From Elusimicrobiota bacterium (GTDB lineage: Bacteria; Elusimicrobiota; Elusimicrobia; UBA1565): a stretch of 46,897 bases of DNA. The stretch is taken from contig JACRDO010000010.1 in the NCBI GenBank assembly GCA_016212885.1, positions 1-46,897 on the forward strand, written 5' to 3'. The position numbers and the translations under genes were made by a program. The stretch's first letter is position 1, and each line of letters opens with the position of its first letter. The notes below the pieces were generated by a model. It searched no databases. It saw only the letters and a list, made by a program, of their open reading frames with translations, and had not been told where the DNA came from. Of the stretch, positions 31,422 to 39,775 are shown piece after piece.

Positions 31422-32695
31422 CGCTTTCCCTCCGCCGCCTTGGGGGGCGGCTTGAGCGGCTCGTCGGCCCAGACCCCGGGAATCCTGGTTCCGTCGTAAG
31501 GGCAGCGGCCATTGTTGGGGGTCAGCAGGTTCTCCAGGATCGCGTAGCCGGCCCTGCGCACCAGGGGCCGCCTGCACTTGGGGCAGTAGGTGTTCTCCCC
31601 CGGATGCCCGGAGGCGTTGCCCACGTAGACGTAGCGCAGGCCCTCCTTCATCGCGATGTCGCGCGCGAGGGTCAGGGTCTCGACCGGGGTCTGAGGGAGG
31701 TTCTGCAGGCGGTAGTTCGGGCTGAAGCGGGAGAAGAACACCGGCGTGTCCTTGCCCAAATTGTCGCGCACCCAAACGCTCAGGCGCTTGAAGTCCTCTG
31801 GCTTGTCGTTGAGGGTCGGGACCACCAGGTTGACCACCTCCGTGAGGACCCCGTGCTCCTTGAGGCTCTTGAGGGTGTCCAGCACGAAGCGCAGCTCGCC
31901 CCCGGCGAAGCTCCGGTAGAATCCCTCGTCAAAGCCCTTGAGGTCGATCTTCACCACGTCCATGAGCGGGGCGAGCTTCTTGAGGGGGCCGCGGTTGATG
32001 TAGCCCGCGCTGACCATGACGTTGCGCAGGCCTTTCTCCCTGGCGAGGTAGGCGGTGTCGTACATGTACTCGTAGAAGACGACCGGCTCGGAATAGGTGT
32101 AGGCGATGGACTTTGACCGTGTCCCTAAGGCCGCGTCCACCACATCCTTGGGGGTCATGGACGCGTATTCCTTCTGCTCGAAGGAGCCGAACATGCGGCC
32201 GTCGGGGCTCACGGAGAGGGTCAGGCCCGCGGGAGCCGGGGTCTTGCCCGGCGCCTGCTCGGGGTAGGCCTGGGATATCTCCCAGTTCTGGCACGCGGCG
32301 CAGCGAAGGTTGCAGCCAGCGGTCGCGATCGAATAAATCCAGGTTCCGGGCAGGAGGTGGAAGACGGGCTTCTTTTCGATGGGGTCCACGTGGACCGATA
32401 CCGGGCGGGCGTAGACCAGGGTCTTGAGCTTCCCGCCGGAGTTCATCCTCACCTTGCAGAGGCCCCTCCCGCCTTCAGGGAGGAAGCAATGCCGCGGGCA
32501 GAGGAAGCAGACCACGCCGTTGCAGGCGGGGGCCCAGAAGCGGGCTTCCGCAATGGAGGGGTTGTCCTTCGCCGGGAAGAGCTCCGCGAAGGTGCGCGGA
32601 GGGGGAAAACGGGAGATGAGCGAAGCGGCGGCCAAGGAGACGAAAACGGCCAGAGCGGCCAGGAGGGCGGAGAGCGCTTGGAGGACTGCGGCCAT
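31418..32695 (-). CDS. AmmeMemoRadiSam system radical SAM enzyme, N-terminally membrane-anchored
   Basis: A 425-aa radical SAM protein. After a hydrophobic N-terminal helix (MAAVLQALSALLAALAVFVS) comes CFLCPRHCFLPEGGRGLCKV, the cysteine-rich signature of this subfamily. The radical SAM motif C128-x3-C132-x2-C135 is in GCNLRCAACQNWEIS. Two C-terminal Cys pairs are YCPKC and a lone GRCPYDG. The core resembles pyruvate-formate-lyase-activating enzymes; the substrate in this family is not established. The next gene encodes the MEMO-AMMECR1 partner. The membrane helix may tether the enzyme to the inner face of the membrane. Confidence 0.9.
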   Translation of the reverse strand: MAAVLQALSALLAALAVFVSLAAASLISRFPPPRTFAELFPAKDNPSIAEARFWAPACNGVVCFLCPRHCFLPEGGRGLCKVRMNSGGKLKTLVYARPVSVHVDPIEKKPVFHLLPGTWIYSIATAGCNLRCAACQNWEISQAYPEQAPGKTPAPAGLTLSVSPDGRMFGSFEQKEYASMTPKDVVDAALGTRSKSIAYTYSEPVVFYEYMYDTAYLAREKGLRNVMVSAGYINRGPLKKLAPLMDVVKIDLKGFDEGFYRSFAGGELRFVLDTLKSLKEHGVLTEVVNLVVPTLNDKPEDFKRLSVWVRDNLGKDTPVFFSRFSPNYRLQNLPQTPVETLTLARDIAMKEGLRYVYVGNASGHPGENTYCPKCRRPLVRRAGYAILENLLTPNNGRCPYDGTRIPGVWADEPLKPPPKAAEGKR

Positions 32696-32703
32696 GCACC
32701 CAG

Positions 32704-32712
32704 TTTATAATA
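32704..32712 (-). promoter_or_regulatory. -10 region of the AmmeMemoRadiSam operon
   Basis: Minus strand TATTAT (32712-32707), with the overlapping TATAAA (32709-32704), 8-11 nt before the ATG at 32695. A partial -35 (AAGACG) lies 17 bp upstream. No Shine-Dalgarno is present. Confidence 0.45.
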
Positions 32713-32745
32713 ATCAGGCGCCTCCCCGCCGTCTTGCCCTCGGCA

Positions 32746-32791
32746 TTGGACGGCTCCGGCCCACATTGGTAAAATGTCTTCCGCTAGGAGG
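32746..32791 (+). promoter_or_regulatory. galT promoter and ribosome-binding site
   Basis: TTGGAC (32746-32751), an 18-bp spacer and TAAAAT (32770-32775). A full AGGAGG (32786-32791) lies 5 nt before ATG 32797. This is one of the few lead genes in the window with a strong Shine-Dalgarno. Confidence 0.6.
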
Positions 32792-32796
32792 CTTCC

Positions 32797-33792
32797 ATGC
32801 CCGAATTGAGACAGAACCTCGCCACCAAGGAGTGGGTCATCCTATCGACGGAGCGCGCGAAGCGGCCGGAGGAGTTCCGCTCGGAGCGCAAGCCGCGCAA
32901 GCCGCAGCCGGAGCGCAGCGGCCAATGCCCCTTCTGCCCGGGCAGCGAGGCGCAGACGGGCGACGCCAAGTACGTGCTGGGCGACCCCAAGAACTGGAAG
33001 GTCCGCGTCGTCGACAACAAATTCCCGGCCTTGGTCCCCTCCTGCCGTGTCGAGGGCCCCGCCTCCGAGCGCTACCGGCGCCTGCCGGGCGAAGGCGTCC
33101 ACGAGGTCATCATCGACTCCCCCTCGCATGCCAAGCACCCCGCCGCGCTCTCGCAGGGCGAGCTTCGGGACCTCTTCCTCGTTTACCGGGAGCGCTTTTG
33201 CGAGTCGCTCAAGAACCCCAAGGTCGCGCTGACGCTGATCTTCAAGAACCACGGCGAGGCCGCGGGCACCTCCCTCGTCCATCCGCACTCCCAGCTCGTC
33301 GGCTCCTGCGTGGTCCCGGCGAACATCCGCCACCGCATGGACGAGGCCGAGAAGTACTACGAGAAGCACAAAGCCTGCGTCTTCTGCGCGATGGTCGAGG
33401 AGGAGCGCAAGCAGGGCGCGCGGATCCTGGCCGACACGAAGTATTTCACCGCGTTCGTCCTCTTCGCCGCGCTCTCGCCGTTCCATATCTGGGCGCTTCC
33501 CAAGCGCCACACCTCCAACTTCGGGGACATCTCGGATGGGGAGCTCGACGACATGGCGGCCGTGATGGGGACGATGCTGCGCAAGGTCGACGCGGCCCTG
33601 GGCAACCCCGACTACAACTACGTCATCCAGTCCGCTCCGCAGGACCGCGGCGAGACGGAACCCTTCCACTGGTACCTCAGCCTGGTGGTCCGGCTCTCAC
33701 ACACGGCCGGCTTCGAGCTCGGGTCCGGGATGTTCATCAACACGGCGCTCCCCGAAGAGAGCGCGCGGTTCCTGAACTCCGTCAAGGTCTGA
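32797..33792 (+). CDS. galT: Galactose-1-phosphate uridylyltransferase
   Basis: A 331-aa HIT-superfamily nucleotidyltransferase that moves UMP between UDP-glucose and galactose-1-phosphate. The catalytic H-P-H is His162-Pro-His164 in SLVHPHSQL. Zinc-type cysteines lie in GQCPFCPGSE and ACVFCAM, and the C-terminal HWYLSLVVRL matches the substrate-binding region. The opening MPELRQNLATKEWVILSTER is typical of bacterial GalT/ADP-sugar relatives. galE and galK are not adjacent, so it may serve polysaccharide precursor supply or act on another sugar phosphate (as ADP-glucose phosphorylases do). Confidence 0.85.
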   Translation: MPELRQNLATKEWVILSTERAKRPEEFRSERKPRKPQPERSGQCPFCPGSEAQTGDAKYVLGDPKNWKVRVVDNKFPALVPSCRVEGPASERYRRLPGEGVHEVIIDSPSHAKHPAALSQGELRDLFLVYRERFCESLKNPKVALTLIFKNHGEAAGTSLVHPHSQLVGSCVVPANIRHRMDEAEKYYEKHKACVFCAMVEEERKQGARILADTKYFTAFVLFAALSPFHIWALPKRHTSNFGDISDGELDDMAAVMGTMLRKVDAALGNPDYNYVIQSAPQDRGETEPFHWYLSLVVRLSHTAGFELGSGMFINTALPEESARFLNSVKV

Positions 33793-33817
33793 GGCGGGCC
33801 GGCCGGGGGCCGAGGAT

Positions 33818-35080
33818 ATGGGAAAAAATTGCAGCGGCCTGCATCCGATAATCGAAAAATTCCAGAGAACCCTCATCCTGAGCCACTATGATTGGCCCGA
33901 ATTCGACCTTGCCTATGAGCGTTTTCTCTTAAGACACAGTCCCCATGCCGTGCGGCTGAACTACTGCGGGCTGATCCAGAAAATAGGCGTCAAGAAGACG
34001 CAGGACGAGATCGAGCGGACGATCATCGACCGCGGCATAACCCATGTATTCTGCGCTTTTTTCGGCGACAGCTACTTCCTCCCCTTGGAATTCTTCATCA
34101 GGCTCCATGGCCGCGCGCGACTCGTCCTCTGGACGCACGATGACGAGAACTATTTTGAAGTCCATTCCAAATATTACGCTCAGACCATGGATGCCGTCGT
34201 CACCACGGACTATTTCGCGGTTCCCGCCTACCGGCGGCTGGGCATTCCCTGCGTCCTCTGCTTCTCGTCCTTCCCCAAGGATATATACCGCCCGATCGAA
34301 ACAACGCGCGACATCGCCGTCTCCTTCGTGGGCAATTGCGGCCGAAGCGACCGGCGGGCCTTCATCCTATCGCTGCGGAGCCAAGGGGTGGATGTGCGGG
34401 CTTACGGACAAGGCTCGAAAAACGGCTTTGTGCCCCGCCCGGAGCTCTCAAGGATCTTTTCAAGAAGCAAAATCAATCTTAATTTCACCAAGATGGATTT
34501 TTTCGGCTGGCACAATATGGACGACGCCGTGCTCACCAACCGCGTGCGCCAAAACAAAGGCCGCCCCATCGAAGTCGCCCTTTCCCGTTCCTTCTGCCTG
34601 TCGGAATACGCCCCGGCCTTGCCCCATGTCTTTGAAATCGGCCGCGAAATCGATTGCTTCTGCGATATCCCCTCCCTGGGAGACAAAGTGCGCTATTACT
34701 TGGCGCACGACGAGGAACGGGAGGAGATGGCGCAGCGCTCCTATCAGCGCGCTCTCCGGGAATACGAAGACGATCCGTATATGCTGAAAGTCCTGCAGGA
34801 GCTGGATGCGGCCTTAAATCAGCCGCCCCCGTATTGCGTCGATGCTCCCTCCGCCCATAAAGGGCCGCGTTTCGAGGAACGGCATGTCCATCAGCTGAGC
34901 GTGCAGTTCTTCTGGTGGCTTTCCAGGGGAAGGATCCGCCTGGCGTGGGAAGTCCTGCCCGACCTTCTTCAATATGGTCTGAAGATGTTCTTGATCGGCT
35001 TCTGCAAAGGGATGGCCCGTTCACTCGGCATCGTCTGCGCTCACCGCCTATGGCCTCGGCGGCCTCCGGACCCTCTGTAA
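33818..35080 (+). CDS. CgeB-like family glycosyltransferase
   Basis: A 420-aa cytosolic protein resembling the CgeB/glycosyl-transferases-group-1 type. Motifs are RLVLWTHDDENYFEVHSKYY, VVTTDYFAVPAYRRLG, IAVSFVGNCGRSDRRAFI, KINLNFTKMD and RPIEVALSRSFCLSEYAP, the last matching the sugar-nucleotide pocket of GT-B folds. Base composition is more AT-rich than its neighbours (more AAA, ATA and AAT codons), which may mark later acquisition. It converges on the flippase with 7 bp between stops, so both belong to a surface polysaccharide region. Confidence 0.7.
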   Translation: MGKNCSGLHPIIEKFQRTLILSHYDWPEFDLAYERFLLRHSPHAVRLNYCGLIQKIGVKKTQDEIERTIIDRGITHVFCAFFGDSYFLPLEFFIRLHGRARLVLWTHDDENYFEVHSKYYAQTMDAVVTTDYFAVPAYRRLGIPCVLCFSSFPKDIYRPIETTRDIAVSFVGNCGRSDRRAFILSLRSQGVDVRAYGQGSKNGFVPRPELSRIFSRSKINLNFTKMDFFGWHNMDDAVLTNRVRQNKGRPIEVALSRSFCLSEYAPALPHVFEIGREIDCFCDIPSLGDKVRYYLAHDEEREEMAQRSYQRALREYEDDPYMLKVLQELDAALNQPPPYCVDAPSAHKGPRFEERHVHQLSVQFFWWLSRGRIRLAWEVLPDLLQYGLKMFLIGFCKGMARSLGIVCAHRLWPRRPPDPL

Positions 35081-35087
35081 GGACTCC

Positions 35088-36626
35088 TCAGCCCGCGGCG
35101 CGGGGCTCCCGGCGCAGATAATGCAGAACAAATTGCCGGCCTTCGGCATCGAGGAGCGCCCATGCGGACGCGTAGAATACGATGATCCCGCCCGCGCCCA
35201 ATAGAATCAGCCGGATCCACCCTGTCGCTTGCGCATGCAGCGGAAAGACCGCGGCGAAGAGCAGGCCGGCGCTGATCAAGGGGCCCCGCAGCCCCTCGGC
35301 GAAATAGCGCCCAAAGGATATCCCCAGAATGCGGCGGTGAACCACGACAAGGTAGACGCAGGACGGCAGGACCTGGGCGATGAGGGACCCCAGAGCCGCG
35401 CCCAGAAGATGGTAGTGCGGGATCAGGAGCTTCCAGGCTATCACGCTGAGGATGGCCTGCGCCCAGCTCAGGCCGGCCAGGTACCAAGGCCTGCCGCGGC
35501 CGGAGACTATGGCATGCGGGATATAATTCAAAACACAAAACGCCTGCGCCAAAACCAGGAGTCGGGCAGGCCAGACGCTTAACCCTGCGAAATCGCCTCC
35601 CAGCCAGAGGCCCAGGAATTGGGGGATCAGGGCGAAAAGCAGGACATAGGCGGGCAGGATGGCCCAGAGCAGGAACCGCACGGATTTGAGATACATCCTT
35701 TCCAGCGCGTCCTTGACATCCGGGCCATGGACCTCGCTCACCATCGGCATGAGCACGGTGGAAATGATCGCGGGCAGCACGGCGAGGCGCTGAAGCAGTC
35801 CAGCAGGCACCGCATATAAGGTCAGCCCGGACAAAGAGACTCCGCGAGCCAGAAAGATCTTGTCGACCTGGAAGGTGACGATCGAAGCCAAGCCGCCGAG
35901 CCAGAGGCTCAGGCTGAAGACCGCGTACTTGTCCAGGCTGAGACCCGCTCCATCATGAAAATCCCAGCGCTCGGGCAGGAGCCGCCGCAGCAGCAGCAGG
36001 GCGAACAGGCTTAATCCGACGCTCAGCGCGACGTACCAGCCTGCGACCCCGGGAAGGCCGAGACCCAGGGCGAGGGCCGCGACGGCTCCAAGCAGCATCA
36101 GCCCGTTCTGCAGGAAGGAGACGAGGTTCTGCCAATCGAAGCGCTGCAAGCCCTGCAGGACCGATGTGGCGTACTGTATGAGCGCGGCGAAGGCCGCGGC
36201 GCCTGCCGCGCAGTACAGCACGAGGACCGCGGTCGAAATCAAAGGGGCTGGGACATGGAATATCCGCACGGCGCAGAAGCGGGCGCCCAGAGCCAGCGCG
36301 CCCGCGCCGCCGAGCGCCCCAAGAACGTGGATCGCAGCCGTATAGCGGAGCGTATCCCGCAGGCCGCGGCGGTTCCGGGCGGCGCAGAACTCCGCGACGT
36401 ATTTCATGGCGCCCCCGCCCGATCCGAACGCCAGGAGCGTGAGATACGTCCCCACGGTGTTCATGATGATGTAGAGCCCGTAGACTTCGGTTCCCAGCCG
36501 ATGGACCAGGTAGGGGACAGCGAGGAGACCGAGCCCGGCGATGCCGGCCTGTCCCAGGATATTCCACCCGATGTTGCGAACGAAACGCGCGGACTTGCTC
36601 TGGGGCGGCGGGCTATCCAAGGGCAT
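35088..36626 (-). CDS. Wzx-like oligosaccharide flippase
   Basis: A 512-aa polytopic protein with about 13-14 hydrophobic helices and the MOP-superfamily N-terminus FVRNIGWNILGQAGIAGLGL, followed by LVHRLGTEVYGLYIIMNTVG. Such proteins flip undecaprenyl-linked oligosaccharides to the periplasm. The first ATG is 1 nt after the stop of the radical SAM gene upstream, indicating coupled translation. The substrate repeat unit cannot be read from the sequence; local glycosyltransferases and sugar genes fit a surface glycan. Confidence 0.85.
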   Translation of the reverse strand: MPLDSPPPQSKSARFVRNIGWNILGQAGIAGLGLLAVPYLVHRLGTEVYGLYIIMNTVGTYLTLLAFGSGGGAMKYVAEFCAARNRRGLRDTLRYTAAIHVLGALGGAGALALGARFCAVRIFHVPAPLISTAVLVLYCAAGAAAFAALIQYATSVLQGLQRFDWQNLVSFLQNGLMLLGAVAALALGLGLPGVAGWYVALSVGLSLFALLLLRRLLPERWDFHDGAGLSLDKYAVFSLSLWLGGLASIVTFQVDKIFLARGVSLSGLTLYAVPAGLLQRLAVLPAIISTVLMPMVSEVHGPDVKDALERMYLKSVRFLLWAILPAYVLLFALIPQFLGLWLGGDFAGLSVWPARLLVLAQAFCVLNYIPHAIVSGRGRPWYLAGLSWAQAILSVIAWKLLIPHYHLLGAALGSLIAQVLPSCVYLVVVHRRILGISFGRYFAEGLRGPLISAGLLFAAVFPLHAQATGWIRLILLGAGGIIVFYASAWALLDAEGRQFVLHYLRREPRAAG

Positions 36627-36627
36627 C

Positions 36628-38112
36628 TTATCGTTCCCGGCTCGGCAGGATGTTCCTTTTGAGGGCGTGCTTGACGATCCCGCGCAGATGATCGGCCGCG
36701 GCGCGGCCGAACTTCCTCTCGACCATCTCCAAATAGGCGGGATTGCTGTGGAACTCCACGAATGCCTTGTCGCGGAACTCGAGGACCTGCTCGGCGCTGA
36801 GACGCCGGGTGGGCAGAGGGACGCACTCCTCGCTGTAGGCGGCGTAGCCCCGCCAGCTGGCCGGCAGCCGCACCTTGTCCTTGAGGGCAGCCTCGTAGAT
36901 GTCCGAGCCGGGATAGGCCATGGTGGCGTAGAAGTTCGAGTACTCGCAGTTGAGCTCCTTGGCGAGCGCCAGGGTGTCCCGCATGCTGCCCTGATCGTCG
37001 TCCGGCAGGCCGAACATGAAGTTGGCGATGATGTTGATCCCAGCCTCCTTGGTCATCCGCACGGTCCGCTCGACCCGCTCCCTGTCGAAGCCCCGCTTGG
37101 AGACCCCCTGCAGGATCGTCGTGCTCCCGGATTCGATGCCGTAGCACAGCCAGCGGAATCCGGCGCGCTTGAGCTTGGCAAGAAGTTCCGCGTCCACGGT
37201 GTCGATGCGCGCGTAGGCCCAGAGGTTCAGGTCGTACCCCCCGCCGATGAGGAGGTCGCAGATCTCCATCACGCGCCTTTTGTTGAGGACGAAGCACTCA
37301 TCGAGGACCTTTACGTTGCGCACGCCGTAGCCCCAGACGAGCGCATCGATGTCCTCCAGCACCCGCCGCGGGCTGCGGTAGCGGACGCCCGGCCCCCCGA
37401 AGAGGGCCTTCAGGTTGCAGAAAGAGCAGTTGAACGGGCAGCCGAAGCTGGAGTAGACGACGCCGTAGGGCCGGCGTTTCGTCAGATCATCGAAGCATTG
37501 CCAGTTGTGGGCCCGGTATCTGTCCATGGGGAGCAGGCCCCACGCCGGGGTGGGCAGGGCGTCCAAGTCACCCAGCAGGGGCGCCTTTGCCGGGCGCACG
37601 GCATCTCGGCCGCGCAGAGACCACAACCCGGGGATTTCAGTCAGGGAAGCCTTGCGGTCTTGGGAAAGCGCCCCCAGCATGGCGGCGAGCGTGGAGAACC
37701 CCTCGCCTTGGACCACGAATTCCACTCCCTCTTCCAGCAGAGTCCGCTCCGGAAGCGCCGAGGGGTGCAGGCCCCACAGGAATGTCCGGGCCTCGGGTCT
37801 CAGCCTGCGGAAGGCGCAGATGTATTCCCGCGCCCCGGTCATATGCCAAGTCGAGGCGGAGAGGTTCGAGCCCGTGACGAAGAAGCCGGTGATCGCAGGC
37901 TCAACCTCCATGCTCCGGCCCGCGGCATCCTCGGGGCCGAGGTCCTCCGCCTCCACGTCGATGATCCTGACCGAATAGCCGCGCTGGATCAGATAGGCCG
38001 CCATGAGCGCCGCCCACAGGGGCGGCTCGATGGCGGAGAGAGACGAGCTTAACTGGCCGTAAACCTTATTCTTGTCGCCGGGCTTGATGATGAGGAGGTC
38101 GACCGGCTTCAC
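36628..38112 (-). CDS. B12-binding-type radical SAM protein
   Basis: A 494-aa protein with an N-terminal B12-binding-like Rossmann domain (about 1-150) and a radical SAM domain with C225-x3-C229-x2-C232 in SSFGCPFNCSFCNLKALFGG. YRSPRRVLEDIDAL and GLPDDDQGSMRDTLALAKEL are typical of the class that includes BchE-, hopanoid- and glycan-modifying enzymes. The N-terminal domain lacks an evident D-x-H-x-x-G cobalamin loop, so B12 binding is uncertain. The start is set at GTG 38112 (MKPVDLLIIKPGDKNKVYG), 6 nt after a TACTAT/TATACC-type -10 region; the open frame upstream does not resemble the family. It probably modifies a sugar or lipid of the linked glycan. Confidence 0.75.
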   Translation of the reverse strand: MKPVDLLIIKPGDKNKVYGQLSSSLSAIEPPLWAALMAAYLIQRGYSVRIIDVEAEDLGPEDAAGRSMEVEPAITGFFVTGSNLSASTWHMTGAREYICAFRRLRPEARTFLWGLHPSALPERTLLEEGVEFVVQGEGFSTLAAMLGALSQDRKASLTEIPGLWSLRGRDAVRPAKAPLLGDLDALPTPAWGLLPMDRYRAHNWQCFDDLTKRRPYGVVYSSFGCPFNCSFCNLKALFGGPGVRYRSPRRVLEDIDALVWGYGVRNVKVLDECFVLNKRRVMEICDLLIGGGYDLNLWAYARIDTVDAELLAKLKRAGFRWLCYGIESGSTTILQGVSKRGFDRERVERTVRMTKEAGINIIANFMFGLPDDDQGSMRDTLALAKELNCEYSNFYATMAYPGSDIYEAALKDKVRLPASWRGYAAYSEECVPLPTRRLSAEQVLEFRDKAFVEFHSNPAYLEMVERKFGRAAADHLRGIVKHALKRNILPSRER

Positions 38113-38178
38113 GTCGGGTATAGTATCAAGAAATGGAGCTTGTTGCGCGCCCTTCTGGCGTTTCGCAGGGCTAAGAGT

Positions 38179-38184
38179 TAGAAT
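38179..38184 (+). promoter_or_regulatory. -10 box (TAGAAT) of gmhB
   Basis: TAGAAT ends 6 nt before GTG 38191, so the predicted transcription start is at the start codon (leaderless). The -35 (TGGCGT) is weak. Confidence 0.45.
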
Positions 38185-38190
38185 CCCGAA

Positions 38191-38775
38191 GTGGACGCAG
38201 GGATTCCCGAAGGCAGGGCCGTATTCATCGACCGCGACGGGGCGCTCATCCGGGAAGCGCGCTACCTCAGGCGGCCAGAGCAGTTGCGGCTCTATGCCGG
38301 CGCGGCCGGGGCCGTGGCTCGCCTGCGGGCCGCCGGCTTCAAGGTCGTGGTCGTCACCAATCAATCGGGCGTGGGCCGGGGCTACCTGACCCGGCGGCGT
38401 CTTGAGGAGATACATCGGCTCCTCAGGCGCAGGCTGAAGAGCGGAGGGGCCCGCATCGACGGCCTGTTCTACTGCCCGCACCTGCCTTCGGACCGCTGCC
38501 CATGCCGCAAGCCTCGGATCGGCATGCTTGAGAAGGCCGCCCGGCGCTTGGGCCTGGACCTCGCCCGCTGTTATCTGGTCGGAGACAAGACTGCGGATGT
38601 CCAGACGGCCCGCAACGCGGGCTGCGTCGGGGTCCTGGTCCGCACCGGCTACGGAGGCCGCGACGGCGCCTATCGGGCCCGGCCGCACGCCGTGCGCCGC
38701 GACCTTGCCGCGGCGGCCGCCTGGATACTGCGCGCGGAGCGCGCTGGGCGTCTTTCGCGGCCGTGCAGGGAATAG
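38191..38775 (+). CDS. gmhB: D-glycero-D-manno-heptose 1,7-bisphosphate phosphatase-like HAD enzyme
   Basis: A 194-aa HAD-family phosphatase. Catalytic aspartates are in VFIDRDGALI (usual form DRDGTLI). VVVVTNQSGVGRGYL is motif II, CPCRKPRIGML is motif III and the zinc loop Cys-x-His-x5-Cys-x-Cys is intact (FYCPHLPSDRCPCRKP). YLVGDKTADVQTARNAG is motif IV. GmhB removes the C7 phosphate in ADP- or GDP-heptose synthesis. It starts at GTG, has no Shine-Dalgarno and ends 22 nt before the start of the E1-alpha gene. With hddA at 44305 it supports heptose synthesis; GmhA and the nucleotidyltransferase are not in the window. Confidence 0.85.
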   Translation: MDAGIPEGRAVFIDRDGALIREARYLRRPEQLRLYAGAAGAVARLRAAGFKVVVVTNQSGVGRGYLTRRRLEEIHRLLRRRLKSGGARIDGLFYCPHLPSDRCPCRKPRIGMLEKAARRLGLDLARCYLVGDKTADVQTARNAGCVGVLVRTGYGGRDGAYRARPHAVRRDLAAAAAWILRAERAGRLSRPCRE

Positions 38776-38776
38776 G

Positions 38777-38782
38777 TATAAT
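38777..38782 (+). promoter_or_regulatory. -10 box (TATAAT) of the branched-sugar operon
   Basis: A perfect TATAAT directly after the gmhB stop, 15 nt before ATG 38798. There is no Shine-Dalgarno sequence. This gives the five-gene operon its own transcription start. Confidence 0.5.
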
Positions 38783-38797
38783 CGCCCTTTCGCAAAC

Positions 38798-39775
38798 ATG
38801 GCCATCGACACCTCCGACGCGGTCGAACTCTACCGCCGCATGCTGCGCATCCGGCTCGCCGAAGAGAGGATCGCCGGCATCTATCCCAGCGACAAGATCC
38901 AGAGCCCCGTTCATCTTTCCATCGGCCAGGAGGCCGTGTCCGCGGGCATCTGCCTGGCCCTGCGCCCCACGGACCATCTGCACGCGACGTATCGAGGGCA
39001 CGGGGCCTACATCGCAAAAGGCGGAGACCTCGGCGCGCTGTTCGCGGAGCTCTACGGCAAGGAGTCCGGCTGCACGAGGGGCCGGGGGGGCTCCATGCAC
39101 CTCGCAGCCCCCGATGTCGGGCTGATGTGCAGCTCGGCCATCGTCGCGAGCACCATCCCCGTCGCGGTGGGCGACGCCCTCGCTTCGGCCATGAGGGGCC
39201 GCGGCCGCGTCGCGGCCGCGCTCTTCGGGGACGGGGCCATCGACGAGGGGGTTTTCTTCGAGAGCGCGAACTTCGCGGTCCTCAAGCGCCTGCCCGTCGT
39301 CTTCGTGCTCGAGAACAACGGCTACGCCATCCAGTCCAAGGTGCGCGAACGGCACGCCCATGAGGAGCTCTGGCGCGTCGCCGAGGGGCTGGGCCTCGCT
39401 GGCGCGCGCCGCGACGGCGACGACGCAGGAGAGGTTTTTTCGACCATGCGCGAGGCGGTCGAGGATGTCCGGGCCGGGGGGCCGCCGCGCCTCATCGAGT
39501 ACACGACCTGCCGGTGGTGCGAACACGTCGGGCCAAATATCGATCTTGACGCAGGCTACCGCCTGCCCGGCGAGAAGGCTCGGGCCGAGGGCCGCGACCC
39601 CATCCGCCTGGCCGAAGAGAGCCTGCGCGGGCGCCGCGGCCTCCCCGGGGCGGAGCTTGAGCGCATCCGGGAGGAGGTCCGGCGCGAGGTGGAGGAGGCC
39701 GTGGCCTTCGCGCAGAGGAGCGGGTTTCCGGACCCCCGGACCCTCTGCGACTACACCTTCCGGGCCGCCTCATGA
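38798..39775 (+). CDS. Thiamine-diphosphate E1-alpha-type subunit
   Basis: A 325-aa homologue of the alpha subunit of pyruvate/branched-chain 2-oxo acid dehydrogenase E1. The ThDP/Mg motif is Gly144-Asp-Gly146 (GDGAIDEGVFFESANF) with Glu172-Asn-Asn174 at the normal distance. YRGHGAYIAKGGD, GRGGSMHL and NNGYAIQS are also conserved. Alone it forms only half the active site; the beta subunit follows with an ATGA overlap. No E2 lipoyl transferase or E3 gene is present, which argues against a full dehydrogenase complex and for a carboligase or decarboxylase role on a nucleotide sugar. Confidence 0.9.
   Translation: MAIDTSDAVELYRRMLRIRLAEERIAGIYPSDKIQSPVHLSIGQEAVSAGICLALRPTDHLHATYRGHGAYIAKGGDLGALFAELYGKESGCTRGRGGSMHLAAPDVGLMCSSAIVASTIPVAVGDALASAMRGRGRVAAALFGDGAIDEGVFFESANFAVLKRLPVVFVLENNGYAIQSKVRERHAHEELWRVAEGLGLAGARRDGDDAGEVFSTMREAVEDVRAGGPPRLIEYTTCRWCEHVGPNIDLDAGYRLPGEKARAEGRDPIRLAEESLRGRRGLPGAELERIREEVRREVEEAVAFAQRSGFPDPRTLCDYTFRAAS

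Noticed and set aside
29913-31499. 528-codon rightward open frame
   Set aside because: Antisense shadow of the MEMO-AMMECR1 gene, whose motifs are certain.
32424-33851. 475-codon rightward open frame
   Set aside because: Spans the AmmeMemoRadiSam promoter and galT in the wrong frame; low-complexity Arg/Ala/Gly sequence.
36541-38052. 503-codon rightward open frame
   Set aside because: Antisense shadow of the radical SAM gene; no recognisable domain.
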